Source: JBFMFH01 sp964481395
GTDB taxonomy: Bacteria; Acidobacteriota; Vicinamibacteria; Vicinamibacterales; JAKQTR01
Assembly (NCBI GenBank): GCA_964481395.1
Contig: CAYZYG010000081.1
Coordinates: 1-23,271, forward strand
Direction: 5' to 3'
Length of the DNA: 23,271 bases
A program made the position numbers and the translations under genes. Below, piece by piece: positions 1 through 8,511 of this stretch; positions within the stretch are counted from its first letter, which is position 1; every line of letters starts with the position of its first letter. The notes under the pieces were generated by a model. The model was given only the letters and a program-made list of their open reading frames with translations, was not told the DNA's origin and did not search any database.

Positions 1-73
1 ACCGCCGGCCGTCGGTGACGCGGTACGCCGTGACCAGTTTCTCCAGGCGCTTCCGAACCTCCTTGTCGCCCAT
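1..73 (-). CDS. N-terminus of a probable PPK2-family polyphosphate kinase (partial)
   Basis: Only the first 24 codons are in the window, read leftwards from an ATG at 73-71; the rest lies beyond base 1. A clear GGAGG lies 7 bases upstream of the ATG on the minus strand, which supports the start. The peptide begins MGDKEVRKRLEKLVTAYRVT and continues DGRR. PPK2-family polyphosphate:nucleotide phosphotransferases commonly open with a short charged helix and then a YRVTDG(K/R)xFRL segment, so this is my best guess. The evidence is one short motif; the catalytic Walker motifs are outside the window. It is divergent from the gene at 234. Confidence 0.45.
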   Translation of the reverse strand, partial: MGDKEVRKRLEKLVTAYRVTDGRR

Positions 74-130
74 CGGGGTTCCTCCACGGTCCCGTCGGGC
101 CAGAGTCTATCATTCGGGGACAAGGACGGG

Positions 131-172
131 GACAGTAGACAGTAGACAGCAGATAGTAGACAGTAGGCAGCA
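131..172. repeat. Heptamer tandem array, GACAGTA family (6 units)
   Basis: Six consecutive 7-base units: GACAGTA, GACAGTA, GACAGCA, GATAGTA, GACAGTA, GGCAGCA. It lies in the 160-base gap between two divergent genes. The same family, mostly in reverse orientation, recurs at 4721, 18344 and 18471. No other feature is visible in this gap apart from ribosome binding sites. Confidence 0.9.
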
Positions 173-233
173 ACGCGGATCGGGCGGCAACGAAGACCCC
201 GGAATTCCCGTCGTTGCCCCGAAAGGACTTGCC

Positions 234-821
234 ATGAAACGGTTCGGTACGCTGGTGGTGCTGGTCCTGCTCGCGGCTGCGGTTGCGGCCGGGCTGTTCT
301 ACTGGCGGACCGGCCGCGGATCGACCGTGACTGTGGCGTCCTCGGTGGATTCGATCCGGCAGATTGGCGAATTGTCGGTCCTGCGGGCCTCCGTCAAAGA
401 GATCGTCACCTCGGAGATCGGCGAAGCGAGCTGGATCAAGTCGCCCGGGAAGCTCGCCATCATCGTCCATTTCGATATCACGTACAAGTACGACCTCCGT
501 CGGTCCCGCATCGCGGCCGGCAGCCGGGCCGACGGGACGCGCTATTGCGTCATCCATCTGCCACGCCACGAATACGAGATAGCGACCCGCGGCATCAGGT
601 TCTACGACGAGCAGGACGGCACCTGGCTGGGCTTTACGCTCAAGACGCCCCCCGACGAGAAGACGCGGGCCCTCGACGCCGCACGGGCACAGGCGGAGGT
701 CCAGGCCCGCGAGTTCCTCGGAGACCTGGAGAACGAGATCCAGGTCTCGGCCCGCGCGACGCTCGAGAAGATCGCGCGGGCGTTCGGGTTCAGCGACATC
801 ACTATCGAGTTCGAGGGGTAA
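234..821 (+). CDS. Membrane-anchored DUF4230-like protein
   Basis: A 195-residue protein. The start is ATG 234, preceded by AAAGGA at a good distance; the open frame extends further upstream only through the heptamer repeat. Residues 1-3 are MKR, followed by one hydrophobic segment at about 4-20, so it is probably anchored in the inner membrane with the rest outside the cytoplasm. The body has the pattern of DUF4230 proteins: a segment of beta strands (around the IIVHFDITYKYDL stretch) and then a charged C-terminal helical part rich in Ala, Arg and Glu. The family has no known biochemical role. The neighbouring downstream gene is also an envelope protein, but the 140-base gap gives no proof of an operon. 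Assignment is by resemblance only. Confidence 0.6.
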   Translation: MKRFGTLVVLVLLAAAVAAGLFYWRTGRGSTVTVASSVDSIRQIGELSVLRASVKEIVTSEIGEASWIKSPGKLAIIVHFDITYKYDLRRSRIAAGSRADGTRYCVIHLPRHEYEIATRGIRFYDEQDGTWLGFTLKTPPDEKTRALDAARAQAEVQAREFLGDLENEIQVSARATLEKIARAFGFSDITIEFEG

Positions 822-870
822 CGCCACCCTCGCGGCCCACGCGAAGAACGGGCGAAGCGGCCGGATTGTC

Positions 871-876
871 TTGACA
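871..876 (+). promoter_or_regulatory. Possible -35 box upstream of the Cache gene
   Basis: A perfect TTGACA lies 86 bases before the start of the dCache gene. The matching -10 position (about 894-899, GAGATT) is poor, so this is only a weak promoter candidate. Confidence 0.25.
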
Positions 877-961
877 GGGCCAGCCTTCGGGCCGAGATTG
901 TGCGTACCCGCACTTTCGCGCCTCCAACGTCCGAGGAATCGGTCACCAGGAGGAGGACGAC

Positions 962-2092
962 ATGCACGTCCACTGGCCCCACATCAACGTCAGGGTGTTC
1001 ACCGTACTGGTGTTCGTCAGCCTGCCGCTCATGGCCGTCGCGGCGGTGATGGTGCTGGGCGTCGGGCAGGCCCAGCTCCGCGACGACTACGGCCTGCAGT
1101 TGACGCAGGTGGCCGAGCACACGGCATCGGCCATCGACGGGTACGTCTACCGCCTCGTGCTGGACGTTTCCGTCCTGGCGCGCTCGCCGCTCCTTCGGGA
1201 CAGCGCCGCGCGGGCGACCGCCACACCGGCCGACGCCGCGAAAATCCGTGAGGTGGACCAGGAGTGGGTGACAGGCCCCGCCGCGGCTGCGCAGCGGCTG
1301 GGCGTGGTGGGTTCGCCGGTCTCGGAGTACCTGCGGGATATCGCCTCGGCCGATCCCGCGTACGGGGAGATCCTGCTGGCGGATCGGGAAGGTCGTCTCG
1401 TGGCCGCGTCAGACCTGACCAGCGACTACTACCAGGGCGACGAAGACTGGTGGCGGGAGGCGTACGGCGACGGCTTCTCGGGCCGGCACCACGTCGGGGA
1501 CGTGACCTGGGACGAGAGCGCCCAGTCCTATGCGCTCGAGATCGCGGTGCCCGTCACGGCCCAGGACGGCGGCCGCCTGGTCGGCGTGCTCAAGGTCGCG
1601 GCGGACGCCCGCGAACTGCTGGCCGTGCCGGCTGGCCTGCGCATCGGTGAGACGGGTGAAGCCTGGCTCATCCGCCCGGACGGCTCCATCGTCTACAGCC
1701 GGGCTGCCCCAAGTCCGCGCAGCCGTTTCTTCGCCGCGGACCTGATTCGAGAGCGCCTGACCCCTGCTCCCGAGGAAGCCTCACCGCAGGTGGGCCTGCA
1801 CTTCACGGCCAGAGCCAGCGACGGACGCGAGTACCTCGTTGGCCTTGCCTCCAGTCAGCTCGGGCTCAGCTACCGGTCCCTCAACTGGCTCGTAGCGGTG
1901 ACACGGGCCGAGGATGAGCTGTTCCAGCCCGTGTCGGCCCAGTTGTGGCGCCTGCTGGGCGTGTTCGCCTCGATTGCGGCACTCGTGCTCGTCATCGCGC
2001 TGTGGTTCTCGATCAGACTGGCCGCGCCGCCCATCGAGCGCGATCTGCACATCTCGCAGCACCCGGAGGTGGCAAGGATCGACGAGGAGTGA
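962..2092 (+). CDS. dCache-domain membrane sensor lacking an output domain
   Basis: A 376-residue protein starting at ATG 962 behind AGGAGG. A transmembrane helix at about residues 9-34 is followed by a roughly 300-residue extracytoplasmic region with hallmarks of the double Cache (PDC) ligand-binding fold. These include a DEDWWREAY segment near 160 and the strand pair ending in ALEIAVPV, then a membrane-distal GETGEAWLI repeat. A second transmembrane helix (about 339-359) is followed by RLAAPPIERDL, which resembles the start of a HAMP helix. The chain stops about 16 residues later. Chemoreceptors and histidine kinases with this sensor normally carry a HAMP and a signalling domain here. It could be a stand-alone sensor working with a partner or a truncated receptor. 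A heptamer array begins at the stop codon. Confidence 0.75.
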   Translation: MHVHWPHINVRVFTVLVFVSLPLMAVAAVMVLGVGQAQLRDDYGLQLTQVAEHTASAIDGYVYRLVLDVSVLARSPLLRDSAARATATPADAAKIREVDQEWVTGPAAAAQRLGVVGSPVSEYLRDIASADPAYGEILLADREGRLVAASDLTSDYYQGDEDWWREAYGDGFSGRHHVGDVTWDESAQSYALEIAVPVTAQDGGRLVGVLKVAADARELLAVPAGLRIGETGEAWLIRPDGSIVYSRAAPSPRSRFFAADLIRERLTPAPEEASPQVGLHFTARASDGREYLVGLASSQLGLSYRSLNWLVAVTRAEDELFQPVSAQLWRLLGVFASIAALVLVIALWFSIRLAAPPIERDLHISQHPEVARIDEE

Positions 2093-2126
2093 GAACCGGG
2101 ACCGGGGACCAGGGACCGGGGACCGG
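2092..2126. repeat. Heptamer tandem array, GGGACCG family (about 5 units)
   Basis: Units of 7 bases, in register: AGAACCG, GGACCGG, GGACCAG, GGACCGG, GGACCGG. It starts at the stop codon of the Cache gene. An array of opposite orientation follows at 2192, so the two could pair. Confidence 0.85.
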
Positions 2127-2191
2127 TTGAGCCACGAGTCGGCCGGAACAGGACCTCTGGACAGTCGCGTGCAGAACAACGCGGCACGGAT

Positions 2192-2219
2192 CCGATCCCC
2201 GGGCCCCGATCCCCGGGGC
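2192..2219. repeat. Heptamer tandem array, CCGATCC/CCGGGCC units (4 units)
   Basis: Four 7-base units: CCGATCC, CCGGGCC, CCGATCC, CCGGGGC. Read on the minus strand these are GGATCGG-type words, the inverse of the array at 2092-2126. The 65 bases between the two arrays contain no recognisable gene. Confidence 0.8.
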
Positions 2220-2221
2220 CT

Positions 2222-2272
2222 GCACTCCGGAGCGGGTTGCGTGTACGATCGCAGAAACCCGCTTCGGAGTGC
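2222..2272 (+). promoter_or_regulatory. Long hairpin covering the ribosome binding site of the GH92 gene
   Basis: Left arm GCACTCCGGAGCGGGTT (2222-2238) and right arm AACCCGCTTCGGAGTGC (2256-2272) are complementary over 17 positions with one G-T wobble, separated by a 17-base loop. The right arm contains GGAG at 2266-2269, the only plausible Shine-Dalgarno sequence for ATG 2276. If the mRNA folds this way the ribosome binding site is hidden. There is no T-run after it, so it is not a standard terminator. As DNA it could also be an operator. Confidence 0.6.
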
Positions 2273-2275
2273 CTG

Positions 2276-4570
2276 ATGCTGTCCAGACGAGATCTGCTGC
2301 GAGGAGCCTGCGCCACCGGCGCCTGGCTGGCTGCTGGGCGGCTGGCCGGCGCCACCCAGCCGTCCCCGGCGTCCGATTCGCTCGTGAGCCATGTCGATCC
2401 CTTCGTCGGCACAGGCGGTGCAGGCCGGACGTTCCCTGGGGCGGTCGTGCCCTCGGGGATGATCCAGCTGAGTCCAGACACGGCCGGGTCGGGAGATCGC
2501 GGGCCTGCCGGCTACCTGTACGGCGACACGGACATGGTCGGCTTCAGCCACACACACCTGAGCGGCTCGCCCGCCGCAGACCTGTGCGACATCCTGGTCA
2601 TGCCCGTCCAGGCCGGCGACACCATGCCGGAGGACACGCGGTCGGCGTTCTCTCACGAACGGGAACGGGCGTCAGCCGGCTACTACGCCGTCGACCTGCT
2701 GGCGTACGAGATCCGGGCCGAGTTGACGGCGACACGGCGCGTGGGCGTGCACAGGTACTCGTACCAGCGGCCGGCTTCCGGCCGGACACCGGGCGTGATC
2801 TTCGATCTGGGCTCCGGCGCGCAGGGCGATCAGCCGACCGACACCCAGATCGCCATCGACGGGCCGACGACGATTTCTGGGTTCCGACTCTCGACGGGCT
2901 GGGTGAAGGACCAGCGGATCTACTTCGTCGCGACGTTTTCGAAGCCCATCCGGACCTGGCTGCTGGGGGGCGAGGGCAGCTACAGCAGCGATCGCCGGGA
3001 GGCCCGCGGCCGGCACGTCAAGGGCCAGTTCACGTTCCAGCTCCGTCCCGGCGAGCCGCTGCTCGTGAAGGTGGCGGTGTCTCCGGTGAGCCTGGACGGT
3101 GCCCGCAAGAACATGGCGGCCGAGGGAGAGAGTCGCGAGTTCGACGACTACCGGCGAGAAGCGGAAGACGCGTGGCGGCGAAAGCTCGAACGCATCCGCA
3201 TCGAGACGCCCGATCCGTTGACGAGGACCGTGTTCTACACGGCGATGTACCACGCCCTGGTGGGCCCCGCGCTCTTCTGCGACGTGGACCGCAGCTACCG
3301 CGGGGCCGACGGTGAGGTCCACTCCTCCAACCTCTTCCAGAACCACAGCGTGTTCCCGTTGTGGCACACGTTCCGCGCGCTGCACCCGCTGTTGACCATC
3401 ATCCAGCCCGAGCGCGTCGACTACGTCGTGCAGTCGATCATGGCGTTCTACCGGGAAGGCGCTCTCCTGCCCGTCTGGCCCGTCTGGGGTCACGACACGC
3501 GCGCGGCAACCGGGTACCACGCCGTGCCGGTCCTGCTCGACGCGGTACAGAAAGGGCTGACGCGCGTCGGCCTCGGGGAGGTGCTCGACGCGATGAAGGC
3601 CAGCGCCCTGCAGGACGGGCAGGGGCTCTCGTGGCTGCAGGGCGACAACTCGCCCGGCTACATCCCAGCGGATCGGGAACCCCAGTCCGTCTCCAAGCTG
3701 CTGGAGTACGCCTACGACGACTGGTGCATTGCCGAGCTGGCGGGCAGGATCGAGCGGGCCTCGGACAAGCGCCTGTTCGAAGCTCGTGCGGCTCTCTACC
3801 GCAACGTGTTCGATCCATCGACCGGGTTCATGCGGGGCCGGCTGGCTGGCGGCAACTGGCGCAGCCCGTTCTCACCGGGGTTGTCGGATCCGACGTCGGG
3901 CGACTTCGCCGAAGGCAGCGCCTGGCAGCACACGTGGTTCGTGCCGCACGACGTCGCGGGCCTGGCGGGATTGCTGGGCGGGCGTGACGCCTTCGTGGCG
4001 AAGCTCGACGCGCTGTTCGACCAGCCGGTCGAAGCCCATGACGCAGGAGGCCCGCGCGACCTGTCGGGGATCATCGGTCAGTACATGCACGGCAGCGCTG
4101 CGTGTCATCACATCGCGTATCTGTACGCGTATGCGGGAGCACCCTGGAAGACGGCAGCCCGGGTTCGCCGAATCGCGCGGGCGCTCTACGGAACAGGCCC
4201 GGATGGGCTGTGCGGGCCGGACGCCGGCGGCCAGCTCTCTGCCTGGTTCATCCTCTCGGCGCTCGGGTTCTATCCGGTCAACCCGGCCGAAGGCACGTAC
4301 GTGATTGGCACGCCGCTCGTCGAGCGCGCCGAGATCGACGTGGCCGGCGGGCGTCTCTTCACGGTGGAGGCGCGCGGCCTGTCCGACGCGAACGCGTACG
4401 TGCAGAGCGTGACGTTGAACGACAAGCCGCTCGACCGGTGCTGGTTCCGCCATGAGGACCTGGCCACCGGGGGCAGTCTCCGCTTCGTCATGGGTCCGGA
4501 ACCCAACCGCGCGTGGGCGAGCAGCCCGGAGGCAGCCCCGCCGTCCATGAGCACGCGGGACGGGGCATGA
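2276..4570 (+). CDS. Exported GH92-family protein (alpha-mannosidase fold) with altered active-site motifs
   Basis: A 764-residue protein, normal length for GH92. Starting at ATG 2276 gives MLSRRDLLRGA and a hydrophobic stretch, a twin-arginine-type signal, so it probably acts outside the cytoplasm. Family landmarks are clear: HVDPFVGTGG near 40, GYLYGDTDMVGFSHTHLSG, the YDDWCIAEL helix, EGSAWQHTWFVPHD (E546 is the expected general acid), HHIAYLYAYAG, GQLSAWFILSALGFYPV and a C-terminal beta domain. GH92 enzymes are calcium-dependent exo-alpha-mannosidases acting on N-glycan-type mannans. Two motifs are unusual. The HGNEPxHH segment reads HGSAACHH (605-612), and the acidic motif before GQ(M/L)SAW reads GPDAGGQ (647-653), with Ala650 where a conserved Asp is expected. 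Activity is therefore doubtful or changed. Confidence 0.85.
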   Translation: MLSRRDLLRGACATGAWLAAGRLAGATQPSPASDSLVSHVDPFVGTGGAGRTFPGAVVPSGMIQLSPDTAGSGDRGPAGYLYGDTDMVGFSHTHLSGSPAADLCDILVMPVQAGDTMPEDTRSAFSHERERASAGYYAVDLLAYEIRAELTATRRVGVHRYSYQRPASGRTPGVIFDLGSGAQGDQPTDTQIAIDGPTTISGFRLSTGWVKDQRIYFVATFSKPIRTWLLGGEGSYSSDRREARGRHVKGQFTFQLRPGEPLLVKVAVSPVSLDGARKNMAAEGESREFDDYRREAEDAWRRKLERIRIETPDPLTRTVFYTAMYHALVGPALFCDVDRSYRGADGEVHSSNLFQNHSVFPLWHTFRALHPLLTIIQPERVDYVVQSIMAFYREGALLPVWPVWGHDTRAATGYHAVPVLLDAVQKGLTRVGLGEVLDAMKASALQDGQGLSWLQGDNSPGYIPADREPQSVSKLLEYAYDDWCIAELAGRIERASDKRLFEARAALYRNVFDPSTGFMRGRLAGGNWRSPFSPGLSDPTSGDFAEGSAWQHTWFVPHDVAGLAGLLGGRDAFVAKLDALFDQPVEAHDAGGPRDLSGIIGQYMHGSAACHHIAYLYAYAGAPWKTAARVRRIARALYGTGPDGLCGPDAGGQLSAWFILSALGFYPVNPAEGTYVIGTPLVERAEIDVAGGRLFTVEARGLSDANAYVQSVTLNDKPLDRCWFRHEDLATGGSLRFVMGPEPNRAWASSPEAAPPSMSTRDGA

Positions 4571-4576
4571 AGACTG

Positions 4577-4653
4577 GCGACCGGGGATCGGGGACCGGGG
4601 ATCGGGAATTCTGACTCCTGTCTCCTGACTCCTGACTCCTGTCCCGGTCCCTG
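4577..4653. repeat. Heptamer ladder, GGGAYCG family passing into TGACTCC family (11 units)
   Basis: Eleven 7-base steps without a break in register: GCGACCG, GGGATCG, GGGACCG, GGGATCG, GGAATTC, TGACTCC, TGTCTCC, TGACTCC, TGACTCC, TGTCCCG, GTCCCTG. It fills the gap between two convergent genes. The remaining bases up to 4720 show no gene and no clear terminator. Confidence 0.9.
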
Positions 4654-4720
4654 CCCTGTGTCATTGGCTTCTTCGGGTCGGCCGCGAAGCGGTTGTGCGT
4701 GACCGGCTCGAGGATTCCGC

Positions 4721-4748
4721 CTACTGTCTACTATCTACTGTCCCTGTC
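4721..4748. repeat. Heptamer tandem array, CTACTGT units (GACAGTA family, minus orientation)
   Basis: Units CTACTGT, CTACTAT, CTACTGT, CCCTGTC. On the minus strand this encodes the last residues (GTVDSRQ) and the TAG stop of the Ser/Thr kinase. The compound GGGACAGTAG found here also occurs at the left edge of the array at 131. Confidence 0.9.
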
Positions 4749-6265
4749 CCGTGCGCCTCTTGCGTGGTGGCCGGTTCGATGACGAGGGCGGCGATGGTGA
4801 GGATGGCCGCCGCAGCCAGCGCGAACGCGGCCCCGGCGGGATGGACCTCGGACACCGCGAGCGCCGCCAGGCCGTAGATCGCGCCGAACACGATGTCGAT
4901 CCGCTTCAGCCAGCCGGTCGATCGCGTCAGCTGCCTGGGCAGGATCGCCGGCGTCTGCCGTTCCACGAACAACAGATTCATCCGGAGCGTGACATCGGCG
5001 ACGCCCGCCACGAGCAGCCCCAGGAACAGCGGATAGCGGTAGGGTGGCCCGATCCAGGCCGCCAGCCACCAGGCTCCCACCAGCATCAGGGATATGGCGA
5101 TCGACACGATGACCTGATGCAGACGCCACCAGGAGACGGGGTGGACGGTCGTGCCTTCCGGTGAGGCCGGCCCAACCACGGTCGATGGTGTGGACACGCG
5201 CGCCGGCCCGTCGTCGAGCAGCCGCTCGAGCGCGGAGACGAGGTCGGCCGTGGAGGCGAATCGCTCACCCGGAGCCTTCCGCAGGCACCTCCTGACTACG
5301 CGGTCGAGCGCCTCCGCGGGCCAGGTTCCCGGACCGGAGATTCGCGGCGGATCGGCGGAGAGGATCCGCGCGTCGGTGGCCGCACGCGTGGCGGCGCGGA
5401 AGGGATGAACGCCCGTGGCCAGCTCGAAGACGAGGATCCCGAACAGGAAATGATCGGTCCGGAAGTCGATGCGTGCGCCTTCGATTTGCTCGGGAGCCAT
5501 GTAGCCCGGCGTGCCGATGACCGCGCCGGGCTCGGTCAGCCTGGAGGGGCCATCGAGGGCGTCATCGAGCGTCAAGGCGACGCCGAAGTCCAGCAATCGC
5601 ACGACTCCGGTGTCGTCGACCATGACGTTGTCCGGCTTGAGGTCCCGATGCACGATCTGCCGCGCGTGAGCAGCCTCAAGTGCGCCAGCGACTTGCACGG
5701 CGATGCGAACGGCCACCTCCGGCTCCGGGATGCGCTCGTCGAGGATCTCGCGCAGGGTCCGGCCGGGGACGTACTCGGCGGCGATGCACAGGTGACCGTC
5801 GACCTCCTCGAGAGCGAACACGGTCGCGATGTTCGGGTGCCGCAGCCTGGCGGCAGCCTGCGCCTCCTTTCGCAGGCGCTCACGGCGGGTCGGGTCTGCC
5901 ACGTAGCGCGGGTCGGGGATCTTCAGAGCCACGCGCCTTCCCAGCCGTGTGTCTTCGGCCAGGTAGACCACGCCCATTCCACCCTTGCCCAACTGGCGGA
6001 GGATTCGGTACGGCCCGGCCATCGTGCCGTCCTTCCAGTGCGGCGGAGGACCCCCCAGGAGGTCCGCGGACACCTGTGCGGCCGGCTGTTCGAGGAAGTT
6101 CCCTGCGGCTTCGTGGGCGGCGAGGAGGGACATGACCTCGCACACGACGTCAGCGTCGCCGCCGGCCTCGCGCTCGACGTACCCGCGGCGTTCGGCAGGA
6201 TCGCGAACCATCGCGCCGTCGAAGAGCGCGCTCACGCGAGCCCAGCGGCTGGCGTCGTCAGTCAC
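4721..6265 (-). CDS. Membrane Ser/Thr protein kinase coupled to an ECF sigma factor
   Basis: A 514-residue Hanks-type kinase. I chose the GTG at 6265-6263 because it overlaps the sigma factor stop by 8 bases (6258-6265) and gives the usual opening TDDASRWARVSALFDGA. Residues 1-80 form the helical leader common to sigma-linked kinases. The kinase domain spans about 86-350: GKGGMGVV glycine loop (93-100), Lys115 in VALK, HRDLKPDN with Asp208, LDFG with Asp226, and GTPGYMAPEQ. Hence it should be active. The C-terminal part has about four transmembrane helices (roughly 383-404, 412-434, 455-472, 478-496) and no PASTA, TPR or WD repeats. The last residues are encoded by a heptamer array. It probably phosphorylates or otherwise controls its partner sigma factor. 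Confidence 0.9.
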   Translation of the reverse strand: MTDDASRWARVSALFDGAMVRDPAERRGYVEREAGGDADVVCEVMSLLAAHEAAGNFLEQPAAQVSADLLGGPPPHWKDGTMAGPYRILRQLGKGGMGVVYLAEDTRLGRRVALKIPDPRYVADPTRRERLRKEAQAAARLRHPNIATVFALEEVDGHLCIAAEYVPGRTLREILDERIPEPEVAVRIAVQVAGALEAAHARQIVHRDLKPDNVMVDDTGVVRLLDFGVALTLDDALDGPSRLTEPGAVIGTPGYMAPEQIEGARIDFRTDHFLFGILVFELATGVHPFRAATRAATDARILSADPPRISGPGTWPAEALDRVVRRCLRKAPGERFASTADLVSALERLLDDGPARVSTPSTVVGPASPEGTTVHPVSWWRLHQVIVSIAISLMLVGAWWLAAWIGPPYRYPLFLGLLVAGVADVTLRMNLLFVERQTPAILPRQLTRSTGWLKRIDIVFGAIYGLAALAVSEVHPAGAAFALAAAAILTIAALVIEPATTQEAHGTGTVDSRQ

Positions 6266-6854
6266 GGTCGGCAGACGAAGGCGGTTCAGTCCCGCCGAGT
6301 TCGCGGAAGAGCCAGGCGCGGGCGAGGGCCCACTCCCGCTTGATGGTGGCGGGCGAGGATCCGAGAGCCGCGGCCGTCTCGTCGACGGACAGGCCCCCGA
6401 AGTAGCGCAACTCGACGACACTTGCCGCTCTGTCGTTGACAGCCGCCAGCCGCTCCAGCCCGCGGTCGAGGTCGAGCACGTCGACACCGGCCGGGTCGAC
6501 GCTCGCCAGCGCGTCATCGAGCGTCACCCGCACGTCGTGGCCGCCTCGCTTCCGCGCGCCGCGCGCCCGCGCGTGTTCGATCAGGATCTGGCGCATGGCC
6601 CTGGCGGCAATGCCGAGGAAATGGGCGCGATTCTCGAACGAGAGGCCGGCATCCTTGAGGAGGCGGAGGTACGCCTCGTGCACGAGGCCCGTGGTCTGCA
6701 GCGTTCGGCCGGCGTGCTCTCGCCGCATTTCCCGCGCCGCCACCCGCCGCAGTTCGGCATACACCAGCGGGAACACCGCGTCGAAGGCCTCGCGATCCCC
6801 GCCGCGAACCGCCGCCAGCAGCTCCGTCACCGATCGACCAGCCGGCTCGGACAT
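6258..6854 (-). CDS. ECF-type RNA polymerase sigma factor (kinase-associated type)
   Basis: 198 residues from ATG 6854-6852; a GTG at 6863 would add three residues (V/M-R-H). Region 2 is seen around LVHEAYLRLL and the AHFLGIAARAMRQILIEHAR helix, and region 4 at VVELRYFGGLSVDETAAAL followed by the SPATIKREWALARAWL recognition helix. The AMRQILIEHARARGARKRGG signature is typical of the ECF group found in Acidobacteria and Planctomycetes beside Ser/Thr kinases (TIGR02999-like). No anti-sigma gene is present; the overlapping kinase gene is the likely regulator. There is no convincing Shine-Dalgarno sequence: a heptamer array ends one base before the GTG. Confidence 0.9.
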   Translation of the reverse strand: MSEPAGRSVTELLAAVRGGDREAFDAVFPLVYAELRRVAAREMRREHAGRTLQTTGLVHEAYLRLLKDAGLSFENRAHFLGIAARAMRQILIEHARARGARKRGGHDVRVTLDDALASVDPAGVDVLDLDRGLERLAAVNDRAASVVELRYFGGLSVDETAAALGSSPATIKREWALARAWLFRELGGTEPPSSADRD

Positions 6855-6863
6855 GTGTCTCAC

Positions 6864-6933
6864 ATTGGGGATTGGGGATTGGCGGCTGGCTGACCTGATC
6901 CCGGTCCCCGATCCCCGGTCCCCGATCCCCGTC
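6864..6933. repeat. Heptamer ladder between the sigma factor and aldehyde dehydrogenase genes (10 steps)
   Basis: Register of 7 holds from 6864 to 6933: ATTGGGG, ATTGGGG, ATTGGCG, two divergent steps, TCCCGGT, CCCCGAT, CCCCGGT, CCCCGAT, CCCCGTC. The left and right halves are inverted relative to each other (GGGATTG against CCCCGAT), so the RNA could fold back. It fills the gap exactly, from the sigma factor start to the dehydrogenase stop. Confidence 0.85.
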
Positions 6934-8391
<1,458 letters not shown>

Positions 8392-8488
8392 CGCTGGAGC
8401 GTCCTGGGGGCGTCTAATGGCCTGTAAGATAACACGATGCGGCCGGGGCGGCCCGGTGGGGCCAGGCCCGCCGGGCTGGAAGCGCCCC

Positions 8489-8497
8489 TGCTATAAT
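8489..8497 (+). promoter_or_regulatory. Extended -10 promoter of the Fe-S carrier gene
   Basis: TGCTATAAT gives a perfect TATAAT (8492-8497) with the TGn extension. No recognisable -35 box lies 16-18 bases upstream, which is acceptable for an extended -10 promoter. Transcription should begin near 8504, leaving a leader of about 43 bases. It is an isolated AT-rich patch in a very GC-rich gap. Confidence 0.7.
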
Positions 8498-8511
8498 CGA
8501 AGGTACCGCCC

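Noticed and set aside
15..233. Upstream extension of the DUF4230-like protein to base 15
   Set aside because: The extension translates the opposite-strand gene start and the heptamer repeat and has no ribosome binding site; ATG 234 has AAAGGA and starts a proper membrane anchor.
2222..2272. Rho-independent terminator after the Cache gene
   Set aside because: The stem is strong but no T-run follows, and it ends 3 bases before the next start codon, so I treat it as a possible translation control element.
6266..6517. Upstream extension of the kinase to 6517
   Set aside because: That part is a shadow of the sigma factor gene in another frame; the kinase leader begins at the GTG at 6265.
8426..8431. 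Minus-strand -10 box (TATCTT) for the aldehyde dehydrogenase
   Set aside because: It matches the consensus at only four of six positions and has no -35 box at a suitable distance.
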